The notes below the pieces were generated by a model. It searched no databases. It worked only from the letters and a program-made list of their open reading frames with translations, and was not told where the DNA came from. Source: Lysobacter sp. 5GHs7-4 (GTDB lineage Bacteria > Pseudomonadota > Gammaproteobacteria > Xanthomonadales > Xanthomonadaceae). Taken from it: a DNA stretch of 64,000 bases. Where the stretch lies: positions 2,870,001 through 2,934,000 of the forward strand of contig NZ_CP089924.1 of assembly GCF_021284765.1 (NCBI RefSeq), read 5' to 3'. Shown here piece by piece: positions 1 through 8,331 of this stretch. A program made the position numbers and the translations under genes. Every line of letters starts with the position of its first letter. Positions within the stretch are counted from its first letter, which is position 1.

Positions 1-195
1 CCGGCGCGAAGCCTGGGCGACCTCGACCGGTACCGCGTCCGGCGCCTTCTGTTCTCCGGCCTTGGCCTGGGCTTCGCCGGCGCCGCCGCCGCCCTTGCAG
101 GCCGTCAGGGCCAGGGCGCAGGACAGGGCGAGCAGCGCGACGCGGACGGCGCCGGCCGTCGTGCTGGCCTTAAGGAAAGTGGTGTTTTGACGCAT
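1..195 (-). CDS. RND efflux periplasmic adaptor (membrane fusion) lipoprotein, N-terminal part
   Basis: Only the first 65 codons are in the window; the gene runs off the left edge. The N-terminus has a hydrophobic stretch ending in a lipobox (LALTAC, Cys33). A Gly/Ala/Lys-rich linker follows, then a sequence ending VPVEVAQASRR, which matches the entry strand of HlyD/AcrA-type adaptors. Such proteins bridge an inner-membrane RND pump and an outer-membrane channel. The rest of the fold cannot be seen, so the family call is an inference from a short segment. The gene is divergent from the cytochrome pair. ATG at 193-195 is the only sensible start before the signal peptide. Confidence 0.6.
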   Translation of the reverse strand, partial: MRQNTTFLKASTTAGAVRVALLALSCALALTACKGGGGAGEAQAKAGEQKAPDAVPVEVAQASRR

Positions 196-251
196 TTCAG
201 ACGACCCCGATGGCTGAACTTGCTAGCTGGAACCGGCGCTTGTGCCGGTGT

Positions 252-267
252 TGTATATAGGTATATC
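252..267. promoter_or_regulatory. AT-rich imperfect palindrome in front of the efflux adaptor gene
   Basis: TGTATATAGGTATATCA stands out in a GC-rich background, about 57-72 bp upstream of the adaptor start. It can serve as a -10 region on the minus strand (TATACC/TATATA) and is close to an inverted repeat. Efflux operons are often controlled by TetR-type repressors binding such sites, but no repressor gene is in view. The rest of 196-514 holds a possible -10 (TATACT at 429-434) for the cytochrome genes and nothing else recognisable. Confidence 0.3.
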
Positions 268-514
268 ACCCACCTTCGAAATCGCATCCGCCGAAGGTCA
301 TGGTGACTGCCGCCATGCGCCGGACACACCCGTCGCCTCTACCGGACAACGCGCGACGCGCACCCGCTCGGCACACCCGCTGTAAGCGATGCGTCCAGGG
401 ACGACTTCGTTGCATCCGCATCGCGGGCTATACTTGCGGACTTATGCGCGGTCATGACCGTGCGCAGCCAGCTACCAACTCTTTCGCTAGCCATTCGAGA
501 TTGCGGATTACGAC

Positions 515-922
515 ATGATGCGACCGCTGACGATCGCCGCCTGCTTTGCCCTGACCATCGCCGCCGCACTGGCCGCGAACGCCGAGGACAAGGCTCCGGC
601 CGCTACTCCCGCCGCCCCGGCCGCGGCCACCGCCGCTCCGGCTCCCGCCGCCAAGGCGCCGGCCGTCAAGGGCAACGCCGACACGGGCCGCCAGCTGACC
701 TACACCTGCCAGGGCTGCCACGGCGTCACCGGCTACAAGAACGCCTACCCGAACTACCACGTGCCCAAGATCGTCGGCCAGTCGCCGGAGTACCTGAGCA
801 ACGCCCTGATCGAATACAAGAAGGGCACGCGCAAGCATCCGACCATGCAGGCCCAGGCGCAGAGCTTCTCGGACCAGGACATCGCCGATATCGCCGCCTT
901 CCTTTCGACCGCGAAGCAGTGA
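515..922 (+). CDS. Periplasmic class I c-type cytochrome
   Basis: 135 residues. It has a signal peptide (about 1-23, ending ANA), an Ala/Pro-rich spacer to about residue 50, then a single cytochrome c domain with the haem-binding motif CQGCH (Cys65, Cys68, His69). A Met in the HPTMQAQ segment is a candidate distal ligand. The C-terminal DQDIADIAAFLS helix is typical of small soluble cytochromes of the c4/c5 type. It probably shuttles electrons in the periplasm. A second cytochrome follows after 11 bases, so the two are likely cotranscribed. Two adjacent ATGs (515, 518) are possible starts. Its redox partner is unknown. Confidence 0.85.
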   Translation: MMRPLTIAACFALTIAAALAANAEDKAPAATPAAPAAATAAPAPAAKAPAVKGNADTGRQLTYTCQGCHGVTGYKNAYPNYHVPKIVGQSPEYLSNALIEYKKGTRKHPTMQAQAQSFSDQDIADIAAFLSTAKQ

Positions 923-933
923 GCAGCCGCCCC

Positions 934-1371
934 ATGACGACCAAGCACCTCGCCATCGCCCTGTTCGCCGCCCTCGCCGTGTCCGCCTGCTCGCAGGGCG
1001 ACACCCCGGCCGAGCATTCCTCCGCCGACCGCGCCGAAGGCCACACCTCCTCGTCCGCCGGCCTGCCCGCCGGCCACATCGCCGTCGGCGAAAAGTTGGC
1101 CAGCGACAAGAAGCTCTCGGCCACCGGCCAGGCCTGCGTGGACTGCCACGGCGCCGAAGGCAACGCCCCGGTCGACGGCCTGACCCCGAAACTGGCCGGC
1201 CAGTACCACGACTACATCGCCCACTCGCTGCAGATGTACCGCGATGGCGACCGCGAGCATTCGCTGATGTCGAACCAGGCCAAGGGCCTGAACGACCAGC
1301 AGATCGCCGACCTCGCCGCCTACTTCGGTTCGCGCGAGGGCAAGCTGCACGATCTGCACAACGTGCACTGA
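934..1371 (+). CDS. c-type cytochrome lipoprotein
   Basis: 145 residues. The signal peptide ends in a lipobox (AVSAC, Cys19), so this cytochrome should be membrane anchored. A short Ser/Ala linker leads to a haem domain with CVDCH (Cys68, Cys71, His72) and a Met-containing segment SLMSNQAKGLNDQQIADLAAYF. The C-terminal part is similar in plan to the soluble cytochrome just upstream, which suggests the two arose by duplication and act together. The start at 934 puts the lipobox at the usual distance; longer in-frame starts read through the upstream gene. A rho-independent terminator follows at once. Confidence 0.85.
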   Translation: MTTKHLAIALFAALAVSACSQGDTPAEHSSADRAEGHTSSSAGLPAGHIAVGEKLASDKKLSATGQACVDCHGAEGNAPVDGLTPKLAGQYHDYIAHSLQMYRDGDREHSLMSNQAKGLNDQQIADLAAYFGSREGKLHDLHNVH

Positions 1372-1396
1372 GCCCGGCCCGCTCCGGACTCGAACG

Positions 1397-1426
1397 AAAG
1401 GCCCGCTTCGGCGGGCCTTTTTTGTT
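1397..1426 (+). terminator. Rho-independent terminator after the cytochrome pair
   Basis: A GC stem (AAAGGCCCGC / GCGGGCCTTT with a TTCG loop) followed by a T run, 26 bases after the second cytochrome stop. Confidence 0.9.
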
Positions 1427-1487
1427 GGGCTGGTTTTGTCGGGGTGGTTTTGCCGGGCTGGTTTGCCGGGGTGGTTTTGTTCGGCTG
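1424..1487. repeat. Imperfect short tandem repeat, GGGCTGGTTTTG type
   Basis: About five degenerate copies of a 12-16 base unit (GGNTGGTTTTGNCGG) lie directly after the terminator. They are strongly strand-biased, with G and T on the plus strand. No reading frame is apparent. This forms part of the 345-base gap 1372-1716, which otherwise holds only the inverted repeat pair described next. Confidence 0.6.
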
Positions 1488-1498
1488 GACCCGCGCGC

Positions 1499-1686
1499 TT
1501 TCTGTGGGAGCGGCGTGAGCCGCGATCGCGTCAGGTGCAGACCCACGCCTCCGAGATAGCCGGAACCGCCATCGGCCAATGCGCCGCGCGCGCCATGCCA
1601 GCCCCCCCCATCCCCGCGGGTGCAGTCCGGGCGAAACGAAACCACTGCCGCCGCCGATCGCGGCTCACGCCGCTCCCACAGAAAGC
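1499..1686. repeat. Inverted pair of the dispersed TGTGGGAGCG palindromic repeat
   Basis: A copy of TTTCTGTGGGAGCGGCGTG begins at 1499 and its reverse complement ends at about 1686. They enclose roughly 125 bases of non-coding DNA. Each copy itself contains a small palindrome (CGGCGTGAGCCG). Related copies occur at 20900, 21114, 21326, 21378-21403 and 45973-45996. The head-to-head arrangement resembles REP doublets (BIME-like units), which sit in intergenic DNA and can be mobilised by RAYT-type transposases. No RAYT gene is in the window. Confidence 0.75.
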
Positions 1687-1716
1687 CCGGCGGGAAGCCA
1701 CGCGAAGCGACCGCCC

Positions 1717-3411
1717 TCACCCGCCCGGCGGCGGCTTCACGCTGCCGTTGTCTTCCTGCAGACCGGGCTTGAACGGGATGTCCGGCGGCGGACGCGCGAT
1801 CGCCGGCTGCTCGTTGAGGTTGGGGTCGTTGATGCTGCAGGCGCCGCCCAGCGCCAGCAGCGACACGCCGCAGACGATGCTCTTGCTGGTGCCCGGAATC
1901 GGGATCGCGACTTCCTTGAAGCCCTTGCGCACCCATTCCTGCAGCAGGGTCTCGTTGGGCCGCCAGTACTTGTCGAACGAGGTCGGCTCGTAATCGTTGG
2001 GCTTGCGCCGCAGCCAGGTGCCGGCGCGGTCGATGTTCTTGATTTCCTGGGTGATCGTGCCCGGCGGGAAGCCCGGCGAGGCCGAACCCGGCTGTTCGGC
2101 CAGGCGCACGCTGCCGTCGCTGTTGAACAGGCCCGGTTTCTCGCCGCGCTGGCCGCCCGGCACGTTGCGGTTCGACTGGCCCCAGTCGTCGCCGCGCCGC
2201 GGCGTGGCGATGCTGCCCGGCGCCGGCGTGGCCTTGGGGCCGGCGCCGGCGCTGGCGGCCGGGTTGCCGCCGCTGGGGCGCGGCGTGCCGGCGGTGCTGG
2301 GCGCGGCGGTCGGCGCCGCGCTCGCGGCCGGGTTGGCGGACGGCGCCGTGGCGCTGGACGCCGGCGCGGCGGTCGATGCGCTCGCGGCTGCGGGCGCGGC
2401 GGTCGCGGCCGGCGGCGCCGGCACGTCGCGCGTGCGCACGTTGGGCGTGGCCGAGCGCAGCGTGGGCGCGGCGGTGGTCGGCGTCGGCAGTTCGCGCACC
2501 TGCGCGCGCTGCAACGGCGCCGGCACTTCGCGTGCGGTCACTTCGGGCAGGCGCGCGCTCAGCGACGGCGCCGCCAGTTCGCGCTGCGGCAATTCGCGCC
2601 GGATCGGTTGCACCGGTTCGGAGACTTCGGCCTGACGCAGCTGCTGGGTCGGCGCCGACAGTTCGGGCAGCGCGATCGCGGTCTCGGTGCGGCGCTTGGT
2701 CGGCGGCAGCGTGAACACGGTGGTCTCGGCGCTGGGCACGGGCTCGCTCACCGCCACCGGCTGTTCCACCGTAGGCGGCGGCAGCTGCGGTTCGGGCACG
2801 TCGCGCTGCGGAACATCGGGCACGGCCGCGTCCAGCGTCGGCATCGGCAAGGCCGGCGAGGCGATGCTGGCGGTGGCCGATGCCGCCGACTCCGCCGGCG
2901 CGGGCTGCGCGGCCGAGGCCTGCGGTTGCTCGCTGGGCTGGTCTGGACCGCCACCGGGTTCTTCCGGCGTGCCCACGCCGATGTACTCCACCTGCACCAC
3001 GGTCTCGCCCTCGGGCGGCGGCGCCGCGTTGCCGAGGAACTGCAGGTACATCAGCCACAGCAGCATGGCGCCGAAGAAGATATGCCACAGCAAGGTGACG
3101 CTGACGGCGAACCAATGCACGCCGCGCGTCTCGCGCTCCGGCGGCTGCCATTGCTGACGCCACAGGGTGGCAAAGGCCTGCCAGCGGTTGAGCTCGCCGA
3201 CACGGCGCGGCGGCGTGGCCAGCGGCCGTCCGGCGAGTTGTTCGACGATGGAATCGGCGCTGGCGCCGGTCACCCGGCCGACGCGCTCGCCCATCGCGGT
3301 GAACCAGTTGGCCCAGCCGGGCGGAAACTCGCCGGGCTTGAGCGAGTCGCGGCGCACATTCAGACGCAGCCTGCGCTGCAGGGCTTCGATCAGTGCGGCG
3401 GCGGAATACAT
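1717..3411 (-). CDS. Pro/Ala-rich single-span membrane protein (TonB-like architecture)
   Basis: 564 residues. Residues 1-95 form a basic cytoplasmic domain, about 100-125 a single transmembrane helix, and the remainder a long low-complexity periplasmic region rich in Pro, Ala, Thr and Glu. The C-terminal part (from about 410) is less repetitive and contains two Cys residues (VCG, ACS) that might form a disulphide. The topology resembles energy transducers (TonB) and the proteins annotated as transmembrane repetitive proteins in xanthomonads. I see no TonB C-terminal domain. The stop is 19 bases downstream of the inverted repeat pair. Its ATG lies 19 bases past the nfuA stop in the same direction, so it may be cotranscribed with nfuA. 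Function unknown. Confidence 0.7.
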   Translation of the reverse strand: MYSAAALIEALQRRLRLNVRRDSLKPGEFPPGWANWFTAMGERVGRVTGASADSIVEQLAGRPLATPPRRVGELNRWQAFATLWRQQWQPPERETRGVHWFAVSVTLLWHIFFGAMLLWLMYLQFLGNAAPPPEGETVVQVEYIGVGTPEEPGGGPDQPSEQPQASAAQPAPAESAASATASIASPALPMPTLDAAVPDVPQRDVPEPQLPPPTVEQPVAVSEPVPSAETTVFTLPPTKRRTETAIALPELSAPTQQLRQAEVSEPVQPIRRELPQRELAAPSLSARLPEVTAREVPAPLQRAQVRELPTPTTAAPTLRSATPNVRTRDVPAPPAATAAPAAASASTAAPASSATAPSANPAASAAPTAAPSTAGTPRPSGGNPAASAGAGPKATPAPGSIATPRRGDDWGQSNRNVPGGQRGEKPGLFNSDGSVRLAEQPGSASPGFPPGTITQEIKNIDRAGTWLRRKPNDYEPTSFDKYWRPNETLLQEWVRKGFKEVAIPIPGTSKSIVCGVSLLALGGACSINDPNLNEQPAIARPPPDIPFKPGLQEDNGSVKPPPGG

Positions 3412-3430
3412 CTACGGCGCCGCGCCGGAC

Positions 3431-4027
3431 TCAGGCCGCCGAATCGCGACGGATGTAGGGCGCGTCGCCGGTGGCGTGGTCGGTGGCGTCGCGCACCGCG
3501 GTCACGCCGGGTACCTTGCTCATCAGGGTCTTCTCGATGCCCTGCTTGAGGGTGACGTCGGCCATGCCGCAGCCGTGGCAGCCGCCGCCGAAGCGCAGCA
3601 GCACCACGCCGTCGGCGGTCACTTCGTGCACCGACACGTGGCCGCGGTGTTCGGCCAGCTGCGGATTGATCTCGTGCTCGACCAGCCAATGCACGCGCTC
3701 GACCAGCGAGGCCGATTCGGCCGGCGCCTGGCCCTTGATCTTGGGCGCGCGGATCTGCAGTTGGCCGCCGGTGGCCAGGGTTTCGTAGTCGATCTCGGCG
3801 CCGTCGAGGTACGGGATGCTGGACGCGTCCAGCCACACCGTGAACCCTTCGCAGTCCACCGCCCACTCGTCGCCGTTCAGATCGCCGGGCTCGGCGAATT
3901 CCAGGCGCACGTCGGCGCGCGGCGTGCCGGCATGCACCGCCGACAGCTTCACGCCCAGGCCCGGCAGGGCCTCGCGCTCGATCAGCTTGCGGAAGTGGGT
4001 CTGCGCCGATTCGGAAATGTTGATCAT
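3431..4027 (-). CDS. nfuA: Fe/S biogenesis protein NfuA
   Basis: 198 residues, the usual NfuA length. Residues 1-100 form a degenerate A-type (IscA-like) domain lacking its Cys set. Residues 105-190 form the Nfu domain with the cluster-binding CHGCGM motif (Cys150, Cys153). NfuA dimers carry a [4Fe-4S] cluster and deliver it to target enzymes, particularly under oxidative stress or iron limitation. The gene is divergent from the pterin dehydratase gene, with a 123-base gap. The upstream DNA shows no clear IscR-type site that I can identify by eye. Confidence 0.95.
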   Translation of the reverse strand: MINISESAQTHFRKLIEREALPGLGVKLSAVHAGTPRADVRLEFAEPGDLNGDEWAVDCEGFTVWLDASSIPYLDGAEIDYETLATGGQLQIRAPKIKGQAPAESASLVERVHWLVEHEINPQLAEHRGHVSVHEVTADGVVLLRFGGGCHGCGMADVTLKQGIEKTLMSKVPGVTAVRDATDHATGDAPYIRRDSAA

Positions 4028-4150
4028 GGGGCTATTCTAACGGGGTCCGTGTCGCGTGAAGACACACCCCATGGCCGCGGCGGCCAGCGTTGCGAGTTCC
4101 ATTCAGCAAGCCGGAGCGAAGCTGCAACCGCCGCAAGGAGCGCAAGACCG

Positions 4151-4492
4151 ATGAACGACCTGATCCCCCTCGCCCAGGCGCACTGCCTGGCCCGTCGCGG
4201 CAGCGAGCACCGCCTCAGCGAAGCGCGCGTGCGCGAACTGCTGCCGCAGGTGCCGGGCTGGGAACTGGCCGAGGACGGCCACGCCCTCACCCGCACCTAC
4301 CGCTTCGACGACTACTACCGCACCATGGCGTTCGTGAACGCGCTGGCCTTCATGGCCCATCGCGAGGACCATCACCCCGACCTGGGCGTGCATTACGACC
4401 GCTGCGTGGTGCGTTACTCCACCCACGACGTCGGCGGGCTCAGCGAGAACGACTTCATCTGCGCCGCCAAAGCCGACGTCCTCAACGGTTGA
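4151..4492 (+). CDS. phhB: 4a-hydroxytetrahydrobiopterin dehydratase (PCD/DCoH)
   Basis: 113 residues. It contains the family motif HREDHHPDL (His74, His75, Pro76) and a C-terminal [17 protein letters not shown] segment. The enzyme recycles the 4a-hydroxy-pterin made by aromatic amino-acid hydroxylases such as PhhA. No hydroxylase gene is nearby. The ATG at 4151 fits the family's length; the longer in-frame extension upstream has no conserved features. The next gene begins only 8 bases after this stop, so the pair are probably translated together. Confidence 0.93.
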   Translation: MNDLIPLAQAHCLARRGSEHRLSEARVRELLPQVPGWELAEDGHALTRTYRFDDYYRTMAFVNALAFMAHREDHHPDLGVHYDRCVVRYSTHDVGGLSENDFICAAKADVLNG

Positions 4493-4500
4493 CCGCCGCC

Positions 4501-4938
4501 ATGCCCAGCCGCTCCCCGCTCCGCTCCCGTCCATTGCGCGCCGCCGCGGCGGCGCTGGCCCTGACCGCCGCGCTCGCCGCCTGCCAGAAGCCGGCCGAGG
4601 CGCCCGTGGTCCGCTCGACCGAACCGATGGCCGTGCACACGCCGCCGCCGGAGTACCCGATGGAGCTGGGCTGCCAGGACATCGGCGGCCAGGTGGTGCT
4701 GCAGGTCACCATCGGCGTCGAAGGCAAGCCGACCGCGATCCGCCAGGTCCGCGGCAGCGGCTCCAAACCGCTGGACGATGCCGCGGTCGCCGCGGTGCGC
4801 GGCTGGACCTTCCGCGCCGCCACCCGTGGCGGCAAGCCCACGCCGGTCGCGATCCAGGTGCCGATCACCTTCAGCCCGCCGGACGTGCGTCCGGAGTCGT
4901 GCTTCCAGTACGACGAAGCGCAGAAGAACAAACTGTAA
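4501..4938 (+). CDS. TonB C-terminal domain lipoprotein
   Basis: 145 residues. It has a basic N-terminus, a hydrophobic segment and a lipobox (LAAC, about residue 35). A TonB-family C-terminal fold spans roughly residues 50-135: PPEYPMELG, then GGQVVLQVTIGVEGKP, then DDAAVAAVRGWTF and a final strand of PITF type. It lacks the Pro-rich spacer and membrane helix of true TonB, so it is probably a periplasmic lipoprotein using the domain for protein contact rather than an energy transducer. It follows the pterin dehydratase by 8 bases, with no obvious functional link. Confidence 0.75.
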   Translation: MPSRSPLRSRPLRAAAAALALTAALAACQKPAEAPVVRSTEPMAVHTPPPEYPMELGCQDIGGQVVLQVTIGVEGKPTAIRQVRGSGSKPLDDAAVAAVRGWTFRAATRGGKPTPVAIQVPITFSPPDVRPESCFQYDEAQKNKL

Positions 4939-5124
4939 GCCGAGCGCCTCCGCCCTTGGCGGCACACGCGCCGCCGTTGCCGCCGCAGCGCGCGCACGTC
5001 CTGCCGCAAAGTGCGCCTGCGGCGCGCGGCCAACGCCGCGATCGCGCGCAGGATCGGCGATGATCGCGTCCGCCGCCGCCAGCGCGGCGTCGAAATCCAT
5101 CGAGACCTGGGGAGGCCTCGCTCC

Positions 5125-5922
5125 ATGTACAACCGCTCGACCCGTAGCGCACTGCGCGCGTGCGCGCTCGCCCTGGCGCTGCTGTCGCTGGGCGCCCAGG
5201 CCGTCGAGCCCCCGCCGTCGCCCGAACCGCCTCCGCCGCCGCCCGGTTGGGGCTGGGGCGGCACGCCCGCGCCGGCGCCGGCGCGCGTGACCGATCCGCG
5301 CCTGCGCCAGCGCGAGCCCAAGATGAAAACGCCGATGCGCGTGCGCTATCCCGACGCGGAGGCCTGCATGCGCGTCGACGGCGTCGTCTTCCTGATCGTC
5401 ACGGTCGGCGAAAAAGGCGACGTGATCGAGGTCCAGGTCGAACGCAGCACGCGCAATCGCATGCTGGACCGCGCGGCCATGAACGCTGCGCGCGAAACCC
5501 GCTGGACGCCGGAGATCTTCAACGGAAAGCCGGTGGTTTCGCGCGCCCGTATCCCGGTCGAATTTGTGCTGCCGGACGTTCCGTCGGAAAGCTGCCAGCG
5601 CGTCAGCGTAGCCCTGGTCGATGCCCAAGGCGCCGCGCAGCTGACCCCGCCGCCGGCCGGCCAGCCGCTGCGCGCGAAAATCGGCCTGTACGTGCCCGCG
5701 CCGCTGGAACTGAAACTGGTGCTGCGCCACGCCGCGCCCGGCAGCGATGCCGCTCCCTACGCGGTCGTGCACGAGGAACGCCGCAGCCTGGAACGCCCGG
5801 CGCGCGTGGAAATGAGCCATCTCGACTTCGCCACGCCCAAACCGCTGGCCGCGGGACCGTACCTGCTGGAAATCTGGATGCACGGCGGGCTGGTCAGCAG
5901 CACGCCGGTCGAGGTGCGCTGA
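5125..5922 (+). CDS. Secreted TonB C-terminal domain protein
   Basis: 265 residues. It has a signal peptide (1-26, ending AQAVE), a short Pro-rich stretch (about 28-40), and a TonB-like domain at about 68-152 (GVVFLIVTVGEKGDV, then AAMNAARETRWTPEIF). A C-terminal beta-rich region of about 110 residues is not recognised. A ribosome site GGAGG at 5111-5115 supports the ATG at 5125. It resembles the preceding lipoprotein in its TonB fold, so the two may be distant duplicates. The gene ends inside a 14-bp tandem repeat. Role unknown; a scaffold or a TonB variant are both possible. Confidence 0.7.
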   Translation: MYNRSTRSALRACALALALLSLGAQAVEPPPSPEPPPPPPGWGWGGTPAPAPARVTDPRLRQREPKMKTPMRVRYPDAEACMRVDGVVFLIVTVGEKGDVIEVQVERSTRNRMLDRAAMNAARETRWTPEIFNGKPVVSRARIPVEFVLPDVPSESCQRVSVALVDAQGAAQLTPPPAGQPLRAKIGLYVPAPLELKLVLRHAAPGSDAAPYAVVHEERRSLERPARVEMSHLDFATPKPLAAGPYLLEIWMHGGLVSSTPVEVR

Positions 5923-5976
5923 TCGAGGCGTGCTGATCGAGGCGTGCCGATCGAAGCGTGCCGATCGAAGTGCGCT
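5907..5976. repeat. 14-bp tandem repeat spanning a stop codon
   Basis: Five units of the type GATCGAGGCGTGCT occur with exact 14-base spacing (GATCGA at 5921, 5935, 5949 and 5963; a variant GTCGAGGTGCGCT unit before them). The stop of the TonB-domain gene is inside the first units. Because 14 is not a multiple of three, changes in copy number upstream of the stop would alter the C-terminus. The remainder of the gap to 6215 shows no other feature. Confidence 0.8.
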
Positions 5977-6215
5977 CAGCTCCACCCCTTCGTGGCGGTC
6001 GCCGCCGGCTTGCCGCGTTTGCGCCGTGGCGCGAAACCACAACCTCCACACCGATGCGCACGCACGGCCTGGCGCAAACCAGTGCGCTCGAACGCCCAAG
6101 CGAGCGCCACAGACGCGACCATGCCACCTGCACCCTCGTCAGCAGGGCCGGGAAACATCGCGCTGCCCCGTCCCGCTGCCCGCATCCGCCTCTACCCCTA
6201 CGCGAGCACGATCCC

Positions 6216-7292
6216 ATGCAACCACGCCGCACCGTCCAATGGCTGCTCGCCACGCTGCTCGCCCTGGCCGCCTTTACCGCCTCCGCCCAGCAGATCATCT
6301 GCCAGGCGCCGCAGGGCGGCCAGGTGCCCTGCCCCAGTCCGTTCGGCGACGCCTATGGGAACATGGCGGAGCTGCAGCGCCAGGGCGACGAGCGCCGCGC
6401 GCGCGAATGGGCCGAAGACAAGGCCGGGCGCGAGTCCGATTACTGGGGCGCACTGGCCGTGCACGCGCCCAGCGGCGAAGCGGTCAACATCGGCTTCGAG
6501 AGCGAGCCCAAGTGGGCCTTCGGCCCGCTGCGCCAGGCCTGCAACATCCGCTACGGCTGCGACGTGGTGGTTCTGTACAAGAACACCTGCGTCGCGATCG
6601 CGCGCGGCGACCGCGGCGAGATGTTTCTGGCCGACGACGTCAAGCCGCAGCAAGCCTCGGCGCTGGCCTCGCAGGCCTGCAGCAAAGCCGGCGCCGGCGC
6701 CTGCAAGGTGGGCAAGAAAGAACTGACCTGCAGCGGTTACAACTACATCGACTCGGTCACCGGCGAGGGCGGCATCGGCCAGAAGTCGCTGTTCGCCAAG
6801 TGGCGCAAGCTGCGCTTCGACGTCGCCGCGAAGGTCGGTGGCGACGTCCTGATCCAGCCGCCGATGGCGACCTACAACCCGCGCCTGCGCCAGGCGCTGA
6901 CCCGGCCCAAGGCCGACCGCGCCAACCTGGTCAACCGCGACGTGCGCGACGACGCGGTCTGGGCCCGGATCGGCCTGACCCCGGCGCCGGACTTGTGGCT
7001 GGCCTTCGCCTTCTCCGCCGCCAGCGGCCAGATCGGCCTGGGCCTGGAGCGCAACGAGGACGGCGCGGTCGCGGCCGCGCGCGGCAAGTGCCAGGCGGAC
7101 GATTGCGAAACCCTGCTGCGCGCGCGCAGCGGCCAGTGCTACGCCATTGTCCAGGGCATCACGCCCAAGGCGCGCCTGCACTCGGTCGCACTGGTCGGGC
7201 GCACGCCGGAAGATGCCCAGAAAGCGGCCCTGAAGCAGTGCGCGCAAGGCGCGACGGACTGCTCGGTGGCCGTCGCCGAATGCGTGGAGTGA
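6216..7292 (+). CDS. Large secreted DUF4189-like protein
   Basis: 358 residues with a signal peptide (1-24, cut after ASA). At least two segments look like DUF4189 modules. Around residues 75-130 there is YWGALAVHAPSGE followed by a Cys-containing CNIRYGCDVVVLYKNTC pattern. Around 270-358 there is GQIGLGLERNEDGAVAAARGKC followed by paired Cys residues near the end. The middle section is unassigned. DUF4189 proteins are small disulphide-rich exported proteins of unknown function. Four more members or remnants lie at 56156-58172 inside the secretion locus, so the family is expanded here. The start at 6216 is the first ATG giving a proper signal peptide. Confidence 0.7.
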   Translation: MQPRRTVQWLLATLLALAAFTASAQQIICQAPQGGQVPCPSPFGDAYGNMAELQRQGDERRAREWAEDKAGRESDYWGALAVHAPSGEAVNIGFESEPKWAFGPLRQACNIRYGCDVVVLYKNTCVAIARGDRGEMFLADDVKPQQASALASQACSKAGAGACKVGKKELTCSGYNYIDSVTGEGGIGQKSLFAKWRKLRFDVAAKVGGDVLIQPPMATYNPRLRQALTRPKADRANLVNRDVRDDAVWARIGLTPAPDLWLAFAFSAASGQIGLGLERNEDGAVAAARGKCQADDCETLLRARSGQCYAIVQGITPKARLHSVALVGRTPEDAQKAALKQCAQGATDCSVAVAECVE

Positions 7293-7326
7293 GCGGGCCG
7301 GCGCACGCGCCGACCGTCTCGCGATC

Positions 7327-7358
7327 GGTCGCGTCCGGGCCCGTGGCCCGGCGCGACC
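7327..7358. terminator. Perfect-arm hairpin between convergent genes
   Basis: GGTCGCG-T-CCGGGCC / GGCCCGG-CGCGACC with a CGT loop lies between the convergent DUF4189 gene and rluC. There is no T run, so it is at best a bidirectional attenuating hairpin. Confidence 0.5.
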
Positions 7359-7368
7359 GCCACGCTGC

Positions 7369-8331
7369 TTAGCCGCCCAGCCGGTCCAGCACCTCGATCA
7401 ACTCCGGCGCCAGCGGCGCATTCAACAGATACGATTCGCGGCCGCCGTCCAACGCGAACTCCAGCGTCGCCGCGTGCAGGAACAAGCGCCGCAGCCCGGC
7501 CTGGTCGCGCAGGCGCTTGTTGGCCTCGGGTTCGCCGTACTTGTCGTCGCCGGCCACCGGATGGCCGATGTGCTGGGCGTGCACGCGGATCTGGTGGGTG
7601 CGGCCGGTCTCGATGCGGACCTCGCAGTAGGACTGTCCGCCGCGCCGCTCCAGTACCTTGAAATGACTGAGCGAGGCCTTGCCGTCGCGGTGCACCTGGA
7701 CGTGGCGCTCGCCGCCCTGGCGCAGGCCGATGTGCAGCGGCGCGTCCACGCTCATCACCCCGTCGGGCACACGCCCGGTCAGCAGGGCCAGGTAGCGTTT
7801 GCTGATACCGCCGTCCTCGCGCATCAGCGCCTGCATCTCGGTCAGCGCCGAGCGCTTCTTGGCCACGATCAGCAGGCCCGAAGTGTCGCGGTCCAGTCGG
7901 TGGACCAGCTCCAGGGTGTGGCCGGGGCGCAGCGCGCGCAGGGTCTCGATGGCGCCGAAACTGATGCCGCTGCCGCCGTGGCTGGCCACGCCGGAGGGCT
8001 TGTTCAGGGCCAGCAGGCGCGCGTCCTCGTACACGATCGCCGCGTCCAGCGCGTCCATGAAGCCCTTGGGCGGCGCCGCCTTTTCTCCGACCTCGCTGAG
8101 ACGGACCGGCGGAATCCGCACCTCGTCGCCCGCCTCCAGCTTGCGTTCGGCCTTGGCGCGACCGCCGTTGACCCGCACCTGTCCGGAGCGGACCAGCTTG
8201 TAGATCAATGACCTGGGTGCGCCCTTAAGTTGCCCAAGCAGGAAATTGTCCAGGCGCTGCCCGTCCCGGTCGTCGGGCACGCGGACAGTACGGGCGCCCG
8301 GGCCCGCGGCGGAGTTGGCTGGAGAGGTCAT
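7369..8331 (-). CDS. rluC: 23S rRNA pseudouridine synthase RluC
   Basis: 320 residues. An S4 RNA-binding domain spans about 24-80 and the RluA-type catalytic domain about 95-300. The active-site motif HRLDRDTSG has the catalytic Asp at residue 147. RluC converts uridines 955, 2504 and 2580 of E. coli 23S rRNA to pseudouridine. The divergent arrangement with rne is conserved in many gammaproteobacteria and supports the RluC assignment over RluD. The ATG at 8331 lies just before an AT-rich promoter-like stretch (GCGTTATCTGTTACACTCG). Confidence 0.93.
   Translation of the reverse strand: MTSPANSAAGPGARTVRVPDDRDGQRLDNFLLGQLKGAPRSLIYKLVRSGQVRVNGGRAKAERKLEAGDEVRIPPVRLSEVGEKAAPPKGFMDALDAAIVYEDARLLALNKPSGVASHGGSGISFGAIETLRALRPGHTLELVHRLDRDTSGLLIVAKKRSALTEMQALMREDGGISKRYLALLTGRVPDGVMSVDAPLHIGLRQGGERHVQVHRDGKASLSHFKVLERRGGQSYCEVRIETGRTHQIRVHAQHIGHPVAGDDKYGEPEANKRLRDQAGLRRLFLHAATLEFALDGGRESYLLNAPLAPELIEVLDRLGG

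Noticed and set aside
452..3163. A 903-residue minus-strand frame across the cytochromes, terminator and membrane-protein gene
   Set aside because: It crosses a strong terminator, a repeat pair and three supported genes on different frames; it is a GC-driven artefact.
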